Shown here one piece after another: positions 53,348-62,023 of a stretch of DNA of 64,000 nt. The stretch is from F1-120-MAGs118 sp013360535 (GTDB taxonomy: Bacteria; Planctomycetota; UBA1135; GCA-002686595): NCBI GenBank assembly GCA_026647215.1, contig JAPKHC010000015.1:1-64000 (forward strand), in the 5' to 3' direction. The notes below the pieces were generated by a model. That model was given only the letters and a program-made list of their open reading frames with translations. It did not search any database and was not told where the DNA came from. Position 1 is the stretch's first letter. Each line of letters begins with the position of its first letter. Made by a program: the position numbers and the translations under genes.

Positions 53348-53513
53348 GGGACTGCGGTGCCAGATCGAGAATACGGTGCCAGAGCAATTTGTTCTGCAGA
53401 CAGCGGCCGACGTCGTCGGCAACGTCGGCAACGTCGGCAACGTCGGCAACGCCGGCCGCTGTTTGCAGAACAAATTGCTCTGGCACCGTATTTCGATCTG
53501 GCACCGCAGTCCC
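53348..53513. repeat. Long palindromic element with 61-62 bp arms
   Basis: The left arm (53348-53409) and right arm (53453-53513) are reverse complements except for one substitution and one extra base. Each arm contains CGGTGCCAGA twice, 18 bp apart. The 43-nt centre holds four copies of GTCGGCAAC. It lies right after the response regulator stop and 118 nt before the next gene. It resembles REP/BIME-type palindromes or a tiny non-autonomous mobile element, and would form a very strong RNA hairpin. Confidence 0.85.
53415..53450. repeat. Four tandem 9-bp repeats (GTCGGCAAC) in the palindrome centre
   Basis: Four exact head-to-tail copies of GTCGGCAAC fill the loop of the long palindrome, flanked by partial copies. 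Copy number is likely to vary between strains or between copies of the element. Confidence 0.85.
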
Positions 53514-53631
53514 GCGTCAGCGCCTGTCCCGCGACCGCTGGCGGGAAGTCGGCGGCGACGTCAACATGCGGCAGGTGCTCACGAGCGGTTCGGGGCACGC
53601 GCGAGGGTCCCGTTCCCCTGGGGAGAGCAGC

Positions 53632-53928
53632 ATGAGCACGCAAGTCGAAACGTCGGGAGCCGAGTTCGCCGCCGAGCAGCCGGCGGAGGGGGAGGTCGGC
53701 AAGGACCTCGAGTCGATCCGGACGTGGGCCCATGTCTGGACCCTGATAGCGGTGTTGGTCTCGCTGGTCCTGATCGCGATGTGCTTCAGCGAGGGCCGGA
53801 TGCGACCGGCGGGCTCGACGGTGCTGCTCACGCTTCTCCTGGTCGGCCTGTGCCGCGTGATCACGGTCTTCGCCGGTGCCTTGCAGCGCATCGAACGCAA
53901 GTTGCACGGGCTGCCGCCGGGCGGGTAG
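53632..53928 (+). CDS. Small two-helix membrane protein
   Basis: A 98-aa protein: acidic N-terminus (GAEFAAEQPAEGEVGKDLES), membrane helix 1 (VWTLIAVLVSLVLIAMCF), helix 2 (GSTVLLTLLLVGLCRVITVFAGAL) and a short basic tail. GGGGAGAG upstream is a plausible ribosome site. No family recognised. The 235-bp gap to the following magnesium transporter has no gene. Confidence 0.65.
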   Translation: MSTQVETSGAEFAAEQPAEGEVGKDLESIRTWAHVWTLIAVLVSLVLIAMCFSEGRMRPAGSTVLLTLLLVGLCRVITVFAGALQRIERKLHGLPPGG

Positions 53929-54163
53929 CGCGTTCGGCGCTCCCGATCGTTGCCCCGTTCGCAGGCGCGGACTAGGCTGCAGCGTCCGAAGTTCGAGAGC
54001 CATGGATCCGGAGCCCAGTACGAACCCGTAGAGGTCGCGTACCGCACACGTTGAGACGGGCGGCGCGCGGCGTGAGCGCCATGAACCCGCTGCACTTCCA
54101 GATGGCGGCCTGCCGAGGGCGGGGCCGCGGCGACGGCGCCCGCGCGCGCGGGGGGAGGGCGTC

Positions 54164-55588
54164 GTGAGCGAGCTGGAGAACGGCGCTGCGCCCGGCGAGG
54201 AGCGTCGCGAGACCGTCGGCGGCGGCAGTGCGCTCGGCGGCAGCGTGTTCGCGGGCAGCGAGCAGCTCGCGCTCGAGGACCTGAGCGACGCCTGGCGCCT
54301 GCTCGACGCGGAGGAGCGGCTCGAGGGCTTCCGGCTGCTGAGGCTGGTCGACGGCGAGGAGTTCTTCCTGTCGCTGTCGACGACCGACCAGCGCGCGCTG
54401 CTCGACAGTTTTTCGGCCTCGGAGCGGCGCCACTGGCTGCGCATGCTCGCGCCCGACGACGCGGCCGACTTGCTGCAGGAAGTCGACGAGCACAAGCGTG
54501 CGGACCTGCTCGCGTTGTTCGACGAGCCGGTGCGGCGCGAGATCGCGGCGCTGCTCGCCTACGCCGAAGATGACGCCGGTGGCCTGATGAGCCCGCGTTT
54601 CGCGCGCGTGCGGCCGGAGCAGACCGTCGACGAGGCGATCCTGTACCTGCGGCGGCAGGCCTTCGACCGGCTGGAGCTGATCTACTACGGCTACGTGCTC
54701 GACCGCGAGCAGCGCCTGCTCGGCGTCGTCAGCTTCCGCGACCTGTTCCGCGCGCGGGGCACGGCCTCGGTGCGTGAGGTGATGAAGACCGACGTCATCA
54801 CCGTGCCCGAGGAAATGGACCAGGAAACGGTCGGTCGCGTGTTCGCCGAGCACGACCTCGTCGCGTTGCCCGTGCTCGACGCCTCCGGGCGCATGAAGGG
54901 CATCGTGACGGTCGACGACATCGTCGACGTCGTGCAGGAAGAGGCGACCGAGGACATCCAGAAGATCGGGGGCTCGGTCGCGCTCGACGCGCCGTACCTC
55001 GAGGTCGGCCTGCTCGGCATGATCAAGAAGCGCCTGGGCTGGCTGACGATCCTGTTCTTCGCGCAGATGCTCACGATCTCGGTCATGAACCACTTCATGG
55101 TGAAGATCGAGACGCTGACGATCCTGAGCCTGTTCGTGCCGTTGATCATCTCGTCGGGCGGCAACTCGGGCTCGCAGGCGTCGACGCTGGTGATCCGCGC
55201 GATGAGCCTCGGCGAAGTGCGCCTGTCGGACTGGAAGCGCGTGCTGCGGCAGGAGCTCGCGGCGGGCCTGTGCCTGGGCCTCACGCTCGGGGCGATCGGC
55301 TTCGTGCGCATCATGGGCCTGTGGCCGGGTTCGGAAGAGGATTACTCGCGCTTCTCGTGGGAACTCGCCGCGACGATCCTCACCAGCGTCGTCGGTGTCG
55401 TGCTGTGGGGCACGCTGATCGGCTCGATGCTGCCGTTGATCCTGCGGAGACTTGGGCTAGACCCAGCGAGTGCCTCCGCCCCGCTCGTCGCGACGTTGTG
55501 CGACGTCACCGGCATCCTCGTGTACTTCCTGACCGCGAGCTACTGGCTCGCGAAGATCCTCGAACAAACCGCTGCGACCGGACCCTGA
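54164..55588 (+). CDS. mgtE: MgtE-type magnesium transporter
   Basis: A 474-aa Mg2+ channel. The N domain (about 35-150) shows the superhelical pattern ALLDSFSASERRHWLRMLAPDDAADLLQEVD, then the two CBS motifs (LMSPRFARVRPEQTVDEAI, VREVMKTDVITVPEEMDQE, LVALPVLDASGRMKGIVTVDDIVD). A five-helix pore domain follows, with GGNSGSQASTLVIRAMSLGE and PASASAPLVATLCDVTG, the most conserved MgtE pore segments. The GTG at 54164 with GGGGGAGGG upstream is the chosen start and gives family length. The glutaredoxin-like gene starts 2 nt after the stop. Confidence 0.95.
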   Translation: MSELENGAAPGEERRETVGGGSALGGSVFAGSEQLALEDLSDAWRLLDAEERLEGFRLLRLVDGEEFFLSLSTTDQRALLDSFSASERRHWLRMLAPDDAADLLQEVDEHKRADLLALFDEPVRREIAALLAYAEDDAGGLMSPRFARVRPEQTVDEAILYLRRQAFDRLELIYYGYVLDREQRLLGVVSFRDLFRARGTASVREVMKTDVITVPEEMDQETVGRVFAEHDLVALPVLDASGRMKGIVTVDDIVDVVQEEATEDIQKIGGSVALDAPYLEVGLLGMIKKRLGWLTILFFAQMLTISVMNHFMVKIETLTILSLFVPLIISSGGNSGSQASTLVIRAMSLGEVRLSDWKRVLRQELAAGLCLGLTLGAIGFVRIMGLWPGSEEDYSRFSWELAATILTSVVGVVLWGTLIGSMLPLILRRLGLDPASASAPLVATLCDVTGILVYFLTASYWLAKILEQTAATGP

Positions 55589-55590
55589 AC

Positions 55591-55890
55591 ATGAGTTCTC
55601 CCTACGACTTCCTCGCCGGCCACAAGGTCGAAGTGTTCACTGCGAGCTGGTGCCCGGACTGCAAGCGCCTCGACCGCGTGCTCGCCGAGGCCGGCGTCGC
55701 GCACGACAAGGTCGACATCGACAAGGTCGCGGGAGCGGTGGACGAGCTCGAGCGCGAGACGGGCAAGCGCGGCGTTCCGTTCCTGCGGCTCGACGGCAAG
55801 AAGTGGGTGCGTGGGTACCACAAGGAACTGACGACGCGCTTCGATCCGAAGCTGTTCGCGAGCGAACTGCAGGCCGCGCTCGCGAAGTGA
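55591..55890 (+). CDS. Glutaredoxin-like thiol-disulfide protein
   Basis: A 99-aa thioredoxin-fold protein: beta strand VEVFTASWCPDCKRLDRVL with a CPDC active site, then VAHDKVDIDK, the cis-Pro segment RGVPFLRLDGKKWVRGYH and a C-terminal helix. CPDC differs from the usual CPYC of glutaredoxins but is known in small thioredoxin-fold proteins. Cytosolic thiol reduction is the likely role. Tightly linked to mgtE (2-nt gap), although no functional link is evident. Confidence 0.85.
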   Translation: MSSPYDFLAGHKVEVFTASWCPDCKRLDRVLAEAGVAHDKVDIDKVAGAVDELERETGKRGVPFLRLDGKKWVRGYHKELTTRFDPKLFASELQAALAK

Positions 55891-55891
55891 C

Positions 55892-56533
55892 TCAGTCGCC
55901 GCGCGCCGCGGGCGCCGCGACCGGCGCCTGCGCGGCCTCGACGATCAACCAGCGCACGACGCGCGGCTCGCCGAGCGGCAAGGCACGGCCGGACCCGGTC
56001 GTCACGCTCTCGAGCTCCGCCAGCAGCGACTTCGGCGGCTCGCGCAGCGTGTCATCGCCGCCAAAGCGCGCGCGCAGCACGAAACCGCGCTGGCGCGCGC
56101 GCTCGTCGGCGGGCATGTGCACCTCGAAGAGGCCAGGCTCGAGCTCGCGGAACGTCGCGCCGTTGCGGTCGGGCTCGAGCACCAGCTCGTAGTCGACGCC
56201 CGCGACCGGAACGAAGGAACCACCGGGGAATTCGGGGCCGATCCGCACGCGCGCGACGAGCGCTTCGGTCGGAATCGCGGCGCCCGGCTGCGTGCGCACG
56301 ACCCAGTAGCTCGCGGCGAAAGCGTTCGCACGCTCGGGCTCGGCGATGAACTTGGTCGAGATCGAGTTGAGGCCGAAGGGCCAGCTCTCGGTGCGGGAGT
56401 TGTCGTGGCTGAAGGCGAAACCCGGCGGCGCCGTGCGCAAGGGAGCCTGCGCGCTGCGCACTTGCGGCGCGTGGCAGGAGACGAGCGCGACGAGCGCGAG
56501 CTCAGCCGAGCTTCGGAACGCTGAACGGCGCAC
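55892..56533 (-). CDS. Predicted lipoprotein of unknown function
   Basis: A 213-aa exported protein with a short signal (ELALVALVSC) that may be a lipobox. The mature region is beta-rich (FAASYWVVRTQPGAAIPTEALVARVRIG, YELVLEPDRNGATFREL, GFVLRARFGG) and ends in an Ala/Pro tail. No family is recognised. It starts with GTG inside the last 32 nt of the Tat oxidoreductase gene, a strong sign of co-expression. The stop faces the glutaredoxin gene stop, 1 nt apart. Confidence 0.65.
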   Translation of the reverse strand: MRRSAFRSSAELALVALVSCHAPQVRSAQAPLRTAPPGFAFSHDNSRTESWPFGLNSISTKFIAEPERANAFAASYWVVRTQPGAAIPTEALVARVRIGPEFPGGSFVPVAGVDYELVLEPDRNGATFRELEPGLFEVHMPADERARQRGFVLRARFGGDDTLREPPKSLLAELESVTTGSGRALPLGEPRVVRWLIVEAAQAPVAAPAARGD

Positions 56534-58004
56534 GGTACTCCTCCTTCAAGAGCAAGTTGGCACGCTCGAACCCTTCTCCGCCGACGAAACGCGCTTCGTT
56601 GGGCGCGACCTCGAGCCAGCCGCCGAGACGGAAGCGCAGCGCGTCGGGAGCGATGCCGTGCGCGGCGAGGTGCTGCGGGATCGAGTCGAGCACCGCGAGC
56701 GCGGGATCGATGCCACCGAGCGTGTCGCGCGTCTCGGCGAGCGTCGCCTCACGGCCCGAGCGCCAGGCGAGGTTCGCGAGGTGGCATGTGGCCGAGCTCT
56801 TCACGACGTCGTCGAGCGGCGCGGTGAGGTGCGCGGACTCGTTGCGGCGGATCGCGCGGCTGAAGTTGCGCAGGTGGTCCTTGCCGGCGTCGCCGCGCCA
56901 GCTCTGCACCAGCGTGCCGTCCTCGGCGAAATAGCGGCTTTCCGCGCGGGTTCCGAGGAACCAGCCACGCTCGTAGCGGATCATCACGCCCGAGCCGAGG
57001 CCGCGCATCGTCGGCCCGATGTTGAGCTCGGGCGAGAGCGGCAGGTTGCGCAGCTCGAGCAGCGCGGGGAACGAGCCATAGTCGAACACGCTGAGCGAGA
57101 CGTTCGGCGTCTCGCCGTTGTCGTCCCACAGGTAGCGCCCGCCCGCGCACAGCACGCGCCGCGGGAAGCCGACGCCCGTGAGCCAGCGCACGTCGTCGAC
57201 CAGATGCGAGCCGAGGTTGCCGATCTCGCCGTTGCCAAACGGCCACTGCCAGTGCCAGTCGTAGTGGTAGTTCGCGCGCAGCACCGGCGTGACCGGGCGC
57301 GGGCCGCAGAACAGGTCGTGGTCGATCGCGGGATCGACGGGCTGCGCCGCGCTCACCTTGCCGATCGGATCGCGCAGGCGATACCACACGGCGTGCACGT
57401 AGCGGATGCGGCCGAGGTCCTGCGTGCGGCTCCATTCGAGGAAGCCGCGGTGGCCGGAATCGCTGCGATTCTGCGTGCCCGCGGCCGCGATGCGACCGAG
57501 GCTCGTCGACGCGAGCGCGAGCTGCTCACCTTCCCACACCGAGTGCGACACCGGCTTCTCGACGTACACGTGCTTGCCCGCCTGCAGGCCCCAGATGCCC
57601 GCGAGCGCGTGCCAGTGGTTGGGCGTCGCGATCAGCAGCGCATCGACGTCGTCGCGTTCGATCACGCGCCGCAGGTCCTTCGTCGCGAACGGATCGAAGC
57701 CCGCGGCCTTCGTGTCGGTCACCTCGCGCGCGAGCAGGCGCTCGTCGACGTCACACAACGCCGTCACGCTCGCCTTGTCGACCAGCGCGAGCGCGCGCCG
57801 CAGCTCGCGACCGCGGCCGTTCAAGCCGATCACGGCGAAACGCACGCCTTCTTCCGAGCGCTTGTGCTGCAGCAGCGTCGGCGCGCTCGCGCAGCCCGCG
57901 AGCAGGGCGCTCGAGCCCCACAGGAAGCGCCGCCGGTCGAGCGCGACGGGTTCGAGAGGCCCGCGAGGTCCGTGCGTGTCCTGGTTCAACTCTGCTTCCG
58001 ACAT
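56502..58004 (-). CDS. Tat-exported Gfo/Idh/MocA-family oxidoreductase
   Basis: A 500-aa NAD(P)-dependent oxidoreductase. The N-terminus has a twin-arginine signal (DRRRFLWGSSALLAGC) that also ends in a lipobox, so it would be a folded, membrane-anchored periplasmic enzyme. The Rossmann motif is FAVIGLNGRGRELRRAL; LLIATPNHWHALAGI and the catalytic EKPVSHSVWEGEQL follow. The C-terminal half has GNGEIGNLGSHLVDDVRWL. Exported members of this family are numerous in Planctomycetota and some act on sugars or glycosides. The start at ATG 58004 gives the Tat signal. It is first in an operon with the overlapping small lipoprotein. Confidence 0.92.
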   Translation of the reverse strand: MSEAELNQDTHGPRGPLEPVALDRRRFLWGSSALLAGCASAPTLLQHKRSEEGVRFAVIGLNGRGRELRRALALVDKASVTALCDVDERLLAREVTDTKAAGFDPFATKDLRRVIERDDVDALLIATPNHWHALAGIWGLQAGKHVYVEKPVSHSVWEGEQLALASTSLGRIAAAGTQNRSDSGHRGFLEWSRTQDLGRIRYVHAVWYRLRDPIGKVSAAQPVDPAIDHDLFCGPRPVTPVLRANYHYDWHWQWPFGNGEIGNLGSHLVDDVRWLTGVGFPRRVLCAGGRYLWDDNGETPNVSLSVFDYGSFPALLELRNLPLSPELNIGPTMRGLGSGVMIRYERGWFLGTRAESRYFAEDGTLVQSWRGDAGKDHLRNFSRAIRRNESAHLTAPLDDVVKSSATCHLANLAWRSGREATLAETRDTLGGIDPALAVLDSIPQHLAAHGIAPDALRFRLGGWLEVAPNEARFVGGEGFERANLLLKEEYRAPFSVPKLG

Positions 58005-58091
58005 TCGACTCTTGGGGCGGCCCGGGGCATCCCACCGTAACCTTGGGCGCCGCCCCCGCCCATCCAGGACCCTCGCAGGATTTCGCTTTCG

Positions 58092-59219
58092 ATGAAACTC
58101 ACCCTCGTCGCACTCGTCTTGGGCCCGTGGCTCGCCGCGGCGCGTCCGCTCGTTCCGCAAGAGGCGCCGGCCGTCGCGAGCGCGGTCGAGGAGCTCGCGC
58201 CGCTGCTCGAGCCGCTGCGCGCGAAACACTCGCTGCCCGCGCTCGGTGGAGCGGTGGTCGCGGGCGGCAAGCTCGTCGCGCTCGGTGCCTGCGGCGAGCG
58301 CGAGCTCGGCGGCGGCGTCGCGGTGGGCGCGAACGACCTGTGGCACCTGGGCTCGTGCACGAAGGCGATGACGGCGACGCTCGCGGCGCGGCTCGTCGAA
58401 CAGGGCAAGATCCGTTGGGACACGAGCGTCGAGAGCGTGTTCCCGCAGTGGAAGGACAAGCTGCACGACGACTGGCGCGCGACGACGCTCGAGCAGCTGC
58501 TCGCCAACCGCGGCGGCGCGCCGGGCTCGGCCCCGCGCGAGCTGTGGATCGCGCTCGGCTCGCGCGAAGGAACGCCGCAGGAGACGCGCACGTGGTTCGT
58601 GGGCGAGCTGCTCGCGCGCGAACCGGAGGCGAAGGCCGGCACGAAGTTCATCTATTCGAATCAGGGCTTCACGATCGCGGGCGCGATGCTCGAGGCCGCG
58701 ACGGGCAAGAGCTGGGAGGATTTGATGCGGGTCGAGCTCTTCGCACCGCTCGGCATGACGAGCGCGGGCTTCGGTGCGCCGGGCAGCGCGGACGAGGTCG
58801 ACCAGCCGCGTGGACACACGAAAAAGCCGGTGAAACCGGGCCCACGCGCCGACAACCCGGCCGCGATCGGGCCCGCGGGCACCGTGCACGCCTCGCTCGC
58901 CGACTGGGCGAAGTTCGCGAACGCGCACCTCGAAGGCGCTCGTGGCGAAGGCCAGTTCCTGAAGCCGGAGTCGTGGAAGAAGCTCCACACCGCTCCGGCG
59001 GCGCAGGACTACGCGCTGGGCTGGGGAACGGCGGAACGCTCGTGGGCGGGTGGACGCACGCTCTCGCACTCGGGTTCGAACACGATGTGGTTCTGCACGC
59101 TCTGGCTCGCGCCGGAGAAGGGCGAGGCCTACCTCGTGACCACGAACACCGGAGCGGAGGTCGCGGCGAAGGCCTGCGACGAGGCCGTAGGTGCGCTGAT
59201 CGCTGCGCGCAGGAAGTAG
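58092..59219 (+). CDS. Serine beta-lactamase-like (class C/DD-peptidase fold) hydrolase
   Basis: A 375-aa exported serine hydrolase. Signal peptide, then S88-C-T-K91 (HLGSCTKAMTA) as the SxxK nucleophile motif, YSNQGF as the YxN motif and HSGSN in the place of the KTG-like motif. These are the three signatures of class C beta-lactamases, esterase EstB and D-aminopeptidases. EQLLANRGG and PLGMTSAGFG are other typical stretches. A true resistance role cannot be claimed; most such proteins are esterases or peptidases. Divergent from the Tat oxidoreductase over 87 bp. Confidence 0.9.
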   Translation: MKLTLVALVLGPWLAAARPLVPQEAPAVASAVEELAPLLEPLRAKHSLPALGGAVVAGGKLVALGACGERELGGGVAVGANDLWHLGSCTKAMTATLAARLVEQGKIRWDTSVESVFPQWKDKLHDDWRATTLEQLLANRGGAPGSAPRELWIALGSREGTPQETRTWFVGELLAREPEAKAGTKFIYSNQGFTIAGAMLEAATGKSWEDLMRVELFAPLGMTSAGFGAPGSADEVDQPRGHTKKPVKPGPRADNPAAIGPAGTVHASLADWAKFANAHLEGARGEGQFLKPESWKKLHTAPAAQDYALGWGTAERSWAGGRTLSHSGSNTMWFCTLWLAPEKGEAYLVTTNTGAEVAAKACDEAVGALIAARRK

Positions 59220-59323
59220 CCGCGGGCTTGTGTCGGTACGCACAACGTGCGACGCGCTTGCCCAGCACGCCGACGCGCGCGCGGGCGGCGCCGGAGGCAG
59301 CATGGGAGCCAAGGGAGGATCCC

Positions 59324-59905
59324 ATGAAGATCGAGAGCCTGATGACGACGGATGTGCGGGTGTGCTTCGCGACTTCGAGCCTTGCGGACGCCGCTCGTGC
59401 GATGTGGGAAGGCGACTGCGGTTGCGTGCCGGTGCTCGATGAGGATGCACGCGTGGTCGGCATGCTGACCGACCGCGACATCTGCATGGCGGCCTGGACG
59501 CAGGGCCGTCCGCTGGCGGAGCTGTCGGTTCCGTCGGCGATGAGCGCCAGGGTGATCGCGTGCAAGTGCGGCGATCGCGTCGAGGACGTCGAGGAGCTCA
59601 TGCGGCAGCATCAGGTGCGCCGCGTGCCGGTGCTCGACGCCGACGGGCGCCTCGAGGGGCTCGTGTCGCTCGCGGACCTCGCGGGCGAGGCGCAGCGCGA
59701 GATGTTCCGCCTGCAGCGGGAGGTCGAGGGGCTCGGCGTCGCGACGACGCTCGCCGCCGTCAGCCGCTCGCGCCACCCGGCGCCGGAGACCGAGGTCAAG
59801 GTCGAGCTCATCCCCGAGAAGAGCGAGGTGGTGGCCAAGGCGCCGCGCAAGCAGGAGCAGGTGGCCACCGCGAGGCCCGAACGGACGAAGGTGACGCTCG
59901 GGTAG
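59324..59905 (+). CDS. CBS-pair protein, paralogue of the gene at 49371
   Basis: A 193-aa cytosolic protein with two CBS motifs forming a Bateman module (MKIESLMTTDVRVC, GCVPVLDEDARVVGMLTDRDICMAA, RRVPVLDADGRLEGLVSLADLAGE). It is followed by a helix and a charged tail (KVELIPEKSEVVAKAPRKQEQ) that is basic but without the long KAP repeats of its paralogue. AAGGGAGG 5 nt before ATG 59324 is one of the best ribosome sites in the window and fixes the start. A bulged hairpin follows the gene. Nucleotide sensing is likely; the partner is unknown. Confidence 0.88.
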   Translation: MKIESLMTTDVRVCFATSSLADAARAMWEGDCGCVPVLDEDARVVGMLTDRDICMAAWTQGRPLAELSVPSAMSARVIACKCGDRVEDVEELMRQHQVRRVPVLDADGRLEGLVSLADLAGEAQREMFRLQREVEGLGVATTLAAVSRSRHPAPETEVKVELIPEKSEVVAKAPRKQEQVATARPERTKVTLG

Positions 59906-59918
59906 CGGCGGGCCCCCC

Positions 59919-59955
59919 GGGAAGCGACCGGTGGGCAACGTGCCGGCCGCTTCCC
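59919..59955 (+). terminator. Hairpin terminator after the CBS gene
   Basis: GGGAAGCG-A-CCGG pairs with CCGG-C-CGCTTCCC with one internal mismatch, 13 nt after the stop codon, followed by CCTTG. A reasonable factor-independent terminator for a GC-rich genome. Confidence 0.6.
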
Positions 59956-59992
59956 CCTTGCGCGGAGGCCGCGCGCGGCGTTCCATGCCGCG

Positions 59993-60742
59993 ATGATCCA
60001 GCGCGAGCAACACGAAACGGTCACGGTCCTGCGGCTCGAACACGGCAAGGTGCAGGCGCTCGACCTCGAGCTCTGCAACGAGCTCGCGGAGGCGTTTGAG
60101 CACGCCGACGAGTGGGAGGGCACGCGGGCGATCGTGCTCGTCGGCACCGGCGGGAGCTTCTCGGCCGGCGTCGACCTCAAGCGCGTGCTCGACGGCGGCA
60201 CTGCGTACGTCGAGCCGTTCCTCGATGCGCTCGACCGTGCGCTCGGCGCCGTGTTCCGCTGCCCCAAGCCCGTCGTCGCCGCGCTCAACGGCCACGCGAT
60301 CGCGGGCGGACTCGCGCTCGCGGCCGCGGCCGACCTGCGCCTGATGGCGCGTGGCAAGGGCCGCGTCGGCGTGCCGGAGCTCGCGGTCGGCGTGCCGTTC
60401 CCGTGGATCGCGCTCGAGGCGTTGCGCCTCGCGACGCCGCCGGAAAGCCTGCAGGAACTGCTGTACCTCGGCGAGACCTACAACGCCGACGATGCGCTCG
60501 CGCGTGGGCTCGTCGACGAGGCGCTCGAAGCGGACGAGCTGCTGCGGCGCTCGCTCGAGCTCGCGCAGAAGCTCGCGCGCGTGCAGCCCGCGGCCTTCGC
60601 GCTCACCAAGCGCCAGCTGCGGCAAGCGAGCCTCGACGCGTGGAAGTCGCAGACCGCGCACGAGAGCATGGTGCGGCTCGCGTGGACGCACCCCGACACG
60701 CACGCGGCGATCCGCGCTTACCTCGAGGCGCTGCGCAAGTAG
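59993..60742 (+). CDS. Enoyl-CoA hydratase/isomerase family protein
   Basis: A 249-aa crotonase-fold protein. The oxyanion-hole segments are visible: GTGGSFSAGVDLKRVL, where the backbone binds the acyl-CoA thioester, and ALNGHAIAGGLALAAAADLRLMA. The second glutamate region reads GRVGVPELAVGVPFPWIALE, so the Glu after VP may be the catalytic acid, but the first hydratase Glu is not clear. Reaction could be hydratase, isomerase or hydrolase. No other beta-oxidation gene is nearby; the MFS gene follows after 15 nt. Confidence 0.88.
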   Translation: MIQREQHETVTVLRLEHGKVQALDLELCNELAEAFEHADEWEGTRAIVLVGTGGSFSAGVDLKRVLDGGTAYVEPFLDALDRALGAVFRCPKPVVAALNGHAIAGGLALAAAADLRLMARGKGRVGVPELAVGVPFPWIALEALRLATPPESLQELLYLGETYNADDALARGLVDEALEADELLRRSLELAQKLARVQPAAFALTKRQLRQASLDAWKSQTAHESMVRLAWTHPDTHAAIRAYLEALRK

Positions 60743-60757
60743 CGCGCGGGGGAGCGA

Positions 60758-62005
60758 GTGAGCGCAAGCCGTGACGTGCAGCGCGACGGCGCGGGCCGCG
60801 CGCCGTGGGCACTCGTGCTGCTCACGCTCGTCTACGCGCTGAATTTTGCGGACCGCCAGCTCCTTTCGGCGGCGCTCGGGCAAGTGAAGGCCGAGCTCGG
60901 CGCGAGCGACACGCAGATGGGCTGGCTCACGGGCACGGCCTTCGCGCTGTTCTACACGGTCGCGGGCATTCCGCTCGCGCGCCTCGCCGACCGCGGAGCG
61001 CGCTGGAGGCTGCTCTCGCTCGCGCTCGTCGCGTGGAGCGCGTTCACCGCGCTGTCGGGCCTCGCGCGCAGCTACGTGCAGCTCGCCGCTGCACGGATCG
61101 GCGTCGGCGTCGGCGAGGCCGCGTGCTCTCCGTGCGCGCACTCGCTGATCGCGGACCTGTACGCGCCGGCGCGGCGCGCGACGGCGATCGCGGTGTATTC
61201 GACGGGCATCTACATCGGCACGTACCTCGCGTACGACGTCGGCGGCAAGCTGTGCAGCGAGTACGGCTGGCGCACCGCGTTCGTCGTGTTCGGAGCGCCG
61301 GGAGTCGTGCTCGCGCTCGTCGCGTGGCTCACGCTGCGCGAGCCCGAGCGTGAACCGGCCGCGGCGGCGCCGGCGACGACGCTGGCGGACCTGCGCGAGC
61401 TGCTCTCGCGGCCCGCGTTCTTCCATCTCGCCCTCGGCGCCGGCATCAAGTCGGTCGCGGGTTACGCCTTGCTCGGCTGGGTGCCGACGTTTCTCGCGCG
61501 AGTGCACGGCTTCGACAGCGCGCGCAGCGGCGACTGGCTCGGGCCGATCCTCGGCCTCGGTGGAGCGCTCGGCACTTTCGGTGGCGGCTGGCTCGCGGAC
61601 AGGCTCGGCCGCACGGATCCGCGGCGCCGCCTGGGGAGCGCGGCCTTCGCGACGGTCGCGGCGCTGCCGTTCCTCTACGCGTTCCTGTACCTCGACGCGC
61701 CGGAGCTCGCTCTCGCGGCCTACGCCCCCGCGGTCGTGCTGGGCGCGATGTACCTCGGACCGGTGTTCGCGTTCGCGCAGGTCGAAGCCAAGCCGGAGCA
61801 GCGTGCGCTCGCTTCCGCGGTGCTGCTCTTCCTCATCAACTTGATCGGACTGGGAATCGGGCCGTGGCTGACAGGCTTCCTGAACGACACGTTCGCCGCC
61901 ACGCAGGGCGAGCACGCGATCCGCACGTCGCTCGCGCTGGTGTCGCTCACCTACCTGTGGGGCGCGCTGCACCTCGCGCACGCTTCGCGCGTGAGCGGCC
62001 GCTGA
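60758..62005 (+). CDS. MFS transporter, Spinster-like
   Basis: A 415-aa carrier with twelve predicted membrane helices. Helix 1 is VLLTLVYALNFADRQLLS, a Spinster/OPA-like signature (NFADR), and the first loop motif is LARLADRGARWRLL. ARIGVGVGEAACSPCAHSLIADLYAPARRATA and YSTGIYIGTYLAYDVGGKL are also typical of the Spinster-like group. Substrate unknown; relatives carry lipids, sugars or organic acids. The start is GTG 60758 with GGGGGAG upstream. Probably co-transcribed with the enoyl-CoA hydratase gene. Confidence 0.88.
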   Translation: MSASRDVQRDGAGRAPWALVLLTLVYALNFADRQLLSAALGQVKAELGASDTQMGWLTGTAFALFYTVAGIPLARLADRGARWRLLSLALVAWSAFTALSGLARSYVQLAAARIGVGVGEAACSPCAHSLIADLYAPARRATAIAVYSTGIYIGTYLAYDVGGKLCSEYGWRTAFVVFGAPGVVLALVAWLTLREPEREPAAAAPATTLADLRELLSRPAFFHLALGAGIKSVAGYALLGWVPTFLARVHGFDSARSGDWLGPILGLGGALGTFGGGWLADRLGRTDPRRRLGSAAFATVAALPFLYAFLYLDAPELALAAYAPAVVLGAMYLGPVFAFAQVEAKPEQRALASAVLLFLINLIGLGIGPWLTGFLNDTFAATQGEHAIRTSLALVSLTYLWGALHLAHASRVSGR

Positions 62006-62023
62006 TCGCGAAACGCCGCGCGC

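Noticed and set aside
53415..53450. Short regular repeats considered as a CRISPR array
   Set aside because: The repeats are 9 bp, directly contiguous and without spacers, and no cas gene is near.
58092..59219. Antibiotic-resistance beta-lactamase
   Set aside because: The SxxK and YxN motifs place it in the broad serine hydrolase family, but nothing distinguishes a true beta-lactamase from an esterase or peptidase.
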